Shown here: positions 24,907 through 27,392 of the stretch, one piece after another
Layout of the letters: every line of letters starts with the position of its first letter
Position numbering within the stretch: the stretch's first letter is position 1
NCBI GenBank assembly: GCA_013696965.1
Contig: JACCXN010000068.1
Location: 1-27,392 of the forward strand
Source: Bacteroidota bacterium
GTDB taxonomy: Bacteria; Bacteroidota; Bacteroidia; JACCXN01
Reading direction: 5' to 3'
DNA length: 27,392 nt
Translations under genes and position numbers: made by a program
Notes under the pieces: generated by a model
What the model was told of the DNA's origin: nothing
The model's database searches: none
What the model saw: only the letters and a program-made list of their open reading frames with translations

Positions 24907-25707
24907 TCAAAACACCTTCTCCAACCTCATAGCATTCTTTGCAGCAAGCAAATAAAACCCTCCATTTATCTTCTGGTAAAACTCAATCCCTAAACAAGCT
25001 ATTACTCCGACAGTAGCGGGAATAACCGGAGAACCTGGAATAGAACTTACAATAGACATATTAGCCAAAGTGCTGCCACCCAAAGGGGTGTAATCACTAT
25101 AAGAAATATTGTTTTTAGAATTTATTTCAGGATTAACCGGCCTGTACCCTTTTAAAGCAGGGTTATAAGTATAATCAGAAAGCACTGTAATTGCATTAAT
25201 AATTCTAAAATGGGAAGCACTTTTTGGAGAAGTAATAAAATTATTCGTTTTAAAGACCGGAATAGTTATGGTAACCTCATTACGCCCTGCATTGGCAGAA
25301 ATATCATAAGGAGCAGTAAAAACACCTCCAAAGGCAGTGTCAGAATTAAAATCAAAACCTTCAATATTATTGCCGTTGGCTAAAAACTCAAGACTTCTTT
25401 CTCCCCTAATTCCATTTCCATGTTCAATTACTTTTTTAAGTTGTCCGGTAAGCCTTGCAGAAATGTACTTGCCTCCCATATCCTTGATAATTTCACCAAG
25501 ACCCAAACGAAAAGCTTTGCCGGCCATTGAGCAGCCACCAAATTCCATCATGTTTTCCCGGTTTCGTTTAAAAGCTGGAGACGTTTTAATTCTTTGCTTA
25601 CTCAGTCTGGATATCTCTTTTACATAATCCACACCGTCTTTGGAATAAAAAGCTAAGTTTCCTATTTTTCCATGAAGTTTGATAATACCTTTTTGTTTTG
25701 CGCACAT
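24907..25707 (-). CDS. MCA-x-QKG family protein of unknown function, paralog 2
   Basis: This 266-residue protein begins MCAKQKGIIKLHGKIGNLAF and shares the whole layout of the 6349-7149 product, including PAFKRNRENMMEFGG, the segment RNEVTITIPVF, and the end YLLAAKNAMRLEKVF. The two are the same length and orientation with clear nucleotide similarity at the 3' end. They are about 18 kb apart and bracket the defence genes. Function is unknown. The genes may be passive landmarks, or long direct homologies that allow the island to be deleted or exchanged by recombination. Confidence 0.8.
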   Translation of the reverse strand: MCAKQKGIIKLHGKIGNLAFYSKDGVDYVKEISRLSKQRIKTSPAFKRNRENMMEFGGCSMAGKAFRLGLGEIIKDMGGKYISARLTGQLKKVIEHGNGIRGERSLEFLANGNNIEGFDFNSDTAFGGVFTAPYDISANAGRNEVTITIPVFKTNNFITSPKSASHFRIINAITVLSDYTYNPALKGYRPVNPEINSKNNISYSDYTPLGGSTLANMSIVSSIPGSPVIPATVGVIACLGIEFYQKINGGFYLLAAKNAMRLEKVF

Positions 25708-25735
25708 AACACATGAATTTAGAAGTTAAATAATT

Positions 25736-25749
25736 CCCGCTCTCACGGG
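25736..25749 (-). promoter_or_regulatory. conserved CCCG/CGGG leader hairpin of paralog 2
   Basis: CCCG-CTCTCA-CGGG lies 29 bases upstream of the start codon, matching the element at 7178-7191 in sequence, spacing and flanks while the surrounding DNA differs. Confidence 0.5.
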
Positions 25750-25869
25750 CTGAATTAAAAACTTTTAACTAAGTTATGTAGCTATATTATCATAAAGAGA
25801 ATTGTTTCTCTTTAAAACGGAAATGCTTTTCTTTTGGTTACATTATTTCATTTAAATTCTATGACAGTA

Positions 25870-25968
25870 TCGGGTAAATGTCGGGTGCCATTCGGGTGGG
25901 ACTCGGGTCGTATTCGGGTGCCATGCGGATGGCAGTCGGGGTACAGTCGGGACACAGTCGGGTTTAAG
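25870..25968. repeat. nine TCGGGT-like boxes at exact 11-bp spacing
   Basis: Boxes start at 25870, 25881, 25892, 25903, 25914, 25925, 25936, 25947 and 25958. Six read TCGGGT; the others are GCGGAT, TCGGGG and TCGGGA. The five spacer bases vary (GCCAT twice). A period of 11 is not a multiple of 3, so it is not protein-driven, and it matches about one helical turn. An A/T-rich TATATAAT-like stretch follows at about 25970. An array of aligned protein-binding sites upstream of a transcript is the simplest reading. Confidence 0.75.
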
Positions 25969-26274
25969 AGTATATAATAGCAATATTTTTCAATAACTAT
26001 TAGCCTTGAAACTAGAGAATGACCGGAAACAGCCAGCCCACGGGAAAAGCACATTTCCAATTCACACTGCCAACCACGCAAACCAAAAATTGTAAAAGAG
26101 CTTCTCCCTTTCCTCCCCAAAGAAAATTAAATTAAAAAAATCCCCCCTCAAAAATAAAAAAATACCCAACTCGCACTAGCCATGCAAAGTATACCACTCC
26201 AAGTTATTACTCATTCATGAAAGCCTTTAGCAGAGCAGCTTGTATCCCCATTTATTACCAAAAGGCCAGCTTAT
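25969..26274. other. gene-free trailer of unit 2
   Basis: No gene is supported. It holds C-rich and A-rich tracts, including the mirrored A/T tracts at 26124-26140 and 26151-26165 that match the unit's other end. An antisense open frame of 90 codons is explained by the GC-rich boxes. Confidence 0.5.
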
Positions 26275-26401
26275 AACATTGCATATTCGCAAGTGGCGGT
26301 CTAGGTGCTCTATTGCGAAGCCTTGTATTTCTATTAACTTTACTGCTCACGGTTTTTGGTTCGGTGCAATAATCGCCACCAGCGTATATGCAAAAAACGT
26401 T
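26275..26401 (+). repeat. attC-like palindromic repeat, copy C
   Basis: This 127-bp repeat runs from AAC to GTT, close to copy A. The left arm reads GCATATTCGC and the right arm, read in complement, GCATATACGC. Copy A has GCATATAAGC in both, so the A:T pair at the eighth position has become C:G on both arms, a compensatory change that supports selection on the stem. Confidence 0.75.
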
Positions 26402-26531
26402 GCCCGCCAGCATAGGGTTTCGGACCGCTTTTTTTTAGGACAACTGTGAAGCGAGCATATCCATGTTAGGGCCGAATCGCACCAGTACCCATGACTTGAC
26501 CAACATTTATCAGGCCCCAAGGAACTTTCAG

Positions 26532-26661
26532 ACCAACCTCAAGGCTTAAATAAGACGACCTAACCCGCAAGGCAGAGGCATAACACCGCTTTTTAAACCA
26601 ACGGCAAGGCTTAAATAGGACGACTTAATCCAGGCCAGGCCAGGGGCATAAAACCTTCCCT
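26532..26661. repeat. 65-bp direct repeat, two degenerate units
   Basis: ACCAAC...AAGGCTTAAATA(A/G)GACGAC(C/T)TAA...GGGCATAA-like units start at 26532 and 26597. AAGGCTTAAATA recurs at 26541 and 26606, 65 bp apart. Confidence 0.55.
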
Positions 26662-26676
26662 GCTTAGCTTTAACAT

Positions 26677-26701
26677 CCCTTTAGGACAAGGGTTTTTTTT
26701 T
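26677..26701 (+). terminator. intrinsic terminator inside gene-free unit 3
   Basis: CCCTT-TAGGAC-AAGGG (26677-26692) is followed directly by nine T residues. The presence of a terminator with no upstream gene hints at a non-coding transcript in the preceding 250 bases. Confidence 0.55.
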
Positions 26702-26760
26702 GAACCTGCCCCAGAACCCCTGAAAAACATGGAAATTTGCATATAAGGAAATTATCGGGT

Positions 26761-26823
26761 AACTTTAAGAGAGAGAAATTCTTAAATAAAAAAATTCATT
26801 ACGAATTTCTCTCTCTTAAAGTT
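26761..26823. repeat. 21-bp perfect inverted repeat (long hairpin)
   Basis: The 21 bases at 26761-26781 (AACTTTAAGAGAGAGAAATT and a final C) are exactly reverse-complementary to 26803-26823, with a 21-base A/T-rich loop. The stem is far longer than an intrinsic terminator and has no flanking T run. Confidence 0.75.
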
Positions 26824-26867
26824 AGTTGTTATTGCCCTTTGACATATTGGTTTAGGCGCGGCGGGCT

Positions 26868-26962
26868 GGGTAAAAATGCGGCGGTGTGCGAGGGTGCCGA
26901 TAAGGGTCGGCAAGTAGGGGAGCCTAGTGCGACAAGACCCTTAGCCGGGCTTATTTTTACCC
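26868..26962 (+). other. GC-rich block closed by a 10-bp stem, possible structured RNA
   Basis: GGGTAAAAAT (26868-26877) pairs perfectly with ATTTTTACCC (26953-26962). Inside, GCCGA (26896-26900) can pair with TCGGC (26907-26911), or AAGGGTC (26902-26908) with GACCCTT (26936-26942); the two pairings exclude each other. A run of six Ts follows at 26965-26970. The open frame running through it has no protein family character. Confidence 0.4.
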
Positions 26963-27033
26963 GATTTTTTGCTTACTTTTTTCTAAAAAAAGTGAGAGAA
27001 AAACACTGCCACCGGACTGGGTTTTTCGCAACA

Positions 27034-27235
27034 GGCCTGACCTAAACGGGCTGACCCTCGGGACGATTTAACTTTTATTGGTTCTCCCTTTTTCGGTAGC
27101 TCGTCATGAGCGCATCACTGCTAAAGCAAGATTTGGCCTGACCTAAATGGGCTGACCCTCGGGACGATTTAACTTTTATTGGTTCTCTCTTTTTCGGTAG
27201 CTCGTCAGAAGCGCATCACTGCTAAAGCAAGGCAA
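27034..27235. repeat. 101-bp tandem duplication
   Basis: Units starting GGCCTGACCTAAA at 27034 and 27135 are nearly identical over about 97 bases up to GCTAAAGCAAG, differing at a few positions (ACGGG/ATGGG, CTCCC/CTCTC, CATGAG/CAGAAG). Confidence 0.8.
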
Positions 27236-27264
27236 GGCCAGACCTTGTCAAAATGCCGGCGGGC

Positions 27265-27391
27265 AACATTGCATATAAGCAAGTGGCGGTCTAGGTACTC
27301 TATTGCAAAGCCTGGAATTTCTATTAACTTTGCTGCTCGCGGTTATTGGTTCGGTGCTGTAATCGCCACCTGCATATATGCAAATAACGTT
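27265..27391 (+). repeat. attC-like palindromic repeat, copy D
   Basis: This 127-bp repeat from AAC to GTT ends one base before the window edge. It is nearly identical to copy A in the left arm and loop, with a single stem mismatch (TAAGC against TATGC) and minor loop changes. Confidence 0.75.
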
Positions 27392-27392
27392 A

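Larger units (their letters stand above)
5074..26399 (+). mobile_element. cassette-like unit 2 (about 21 kb defence island)
   Basis: The unit opens GTTATAAGC (5073-5081) and the bases ending at the AAC of copy C are its exact complement GCTTATAAC (26269-26277). Near both ends lie mirrored A/T tracts: GTATTTTTTTATTTT at 5148-5162 against 26151-26165, and TTTTTTTAATTTAATTT at 5175-5191 against 26124-26140. It contains all genes from 5504 to 25707. The length is far above normal cassette size, so this may be a fusion of several units that lost internal sites, or cargo inserted later between the two paralogs. Confidence 0.4.
26400..27389 (+). mobile_element. cassette-like unit 3, about 1 kb without genes
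   Basis: The unit opens GTTGCCCGCC (26399-26408) and the bases ending at the AAC of copy D are the exact 10-bp complement GGCGGGCAAC (27258-27267). The match resumes after one mismatch (GCAT). No coding frame is credible. The content is direct repeats, a terminator, a long hairpin and a structured GC-rich block. Confidence 0.5.

Noticed and set aside
25870-25968. CRISPR array or coding repeat
   Set aside because: An 11-bp period is too short for CRISPR and is not a multiple of three.
25848-26120. 90-codon minus-strand open frame
   Set aside because: It is opened by the 11-bp box array; its His/Pro/Arg content comes from the boxes.
26737-27045. 102-codon open frame in unit 3
   Set aside because: It crosses the 21-bp hairpin and the GC-rich structured block and shows no protein family.

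Overview
The window is low-GC DNA from a member of the Bacteroidota (Bacteroidetes). Signs of this are the weak or absent Shine-Dalgarno sequences, TAnnTTTG-type promoter boxes, RHS-core and transglutaminase-like proteins of the type found in that phylum, and the paralogous MCA-x-QKG family. No rRNA, tRNA, CRISPR array, reverse transcriptase, transposase or integrase was recognised. Genus and species cannot be called.

Layout. Four structured repeats of 125-127 bp (257-383, 4951-5075, 26275-26401, 27265-27391) cut the window into three units. Each repeat starts with AAC, ends with GTT and folds into a long imperfect hairpin. In all three units the bases after the opening GTT are the reverse complement of the bases just before the AAC of the closing repeat (9, 9 and 10 bp). 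That is the rule linking R' and R'' in integron gene cassettes with attC sites. Unit 1 (about 4.7 kb) holds a transglutaminase-like gene broken by an in-frame TAG, a second transglutaminase-like protein with a short RHS-core segment and an HEXXH toxin-like tail, and a small lipoprotein that could be its immunity protein. Unit 2 (about 21.3 kb) holds a dense defence island. Unit 3 (about 1 kb) has no gene, only repeats and hairpins.

The defence island runs from about 7.7 to 24.8 kb. It is framed by two same-orientation paralogs of unknown function (6349-7149 and 24907-25707) that share a CCCG/CGGG leader hairpin. Inside are: (i) a three-gene set of coiled-coil DnaJ protein, vWA protein and putAbiC-type membrane protein; (ii) a type II restriction-modification locus with Vsr-like nuclease, DUF6471 protein, C5-cytosine methyltransferase and NgoBV-like endonuclease; (iii) a HEPN-like protein next to a single-chain GmrSD-type (DUF262/DUF1524) enzyme; (iv) a tightly packed four-gene operon of a second C5 methyltransferase, HD-domain protein, ORC/CDC6-like AAA ATPase and Rossmann-like (possibly CARF-like) protein; (v) a PD-(D/E)xK protein; and (vi) a small regulatory-looking cluster with a 48-residue zinc ribbon, a helical protein and a divergent XRE regulator. 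Before the island, unit 2 carries a protein made of six 20-residue repeats and a 45-residue Pro/Lys-rich protein.

The observations I rate highest are the cassette logic of the long repeats, the methyltransferase/HD/ATPase/Rossmann operon, the DnaJ/vWA/putAbiC operon, and an exact 11-bp-period array of nine TCGGGT-like boxes at 25870-25968. All functional statements are inferences from motifs read by eye.
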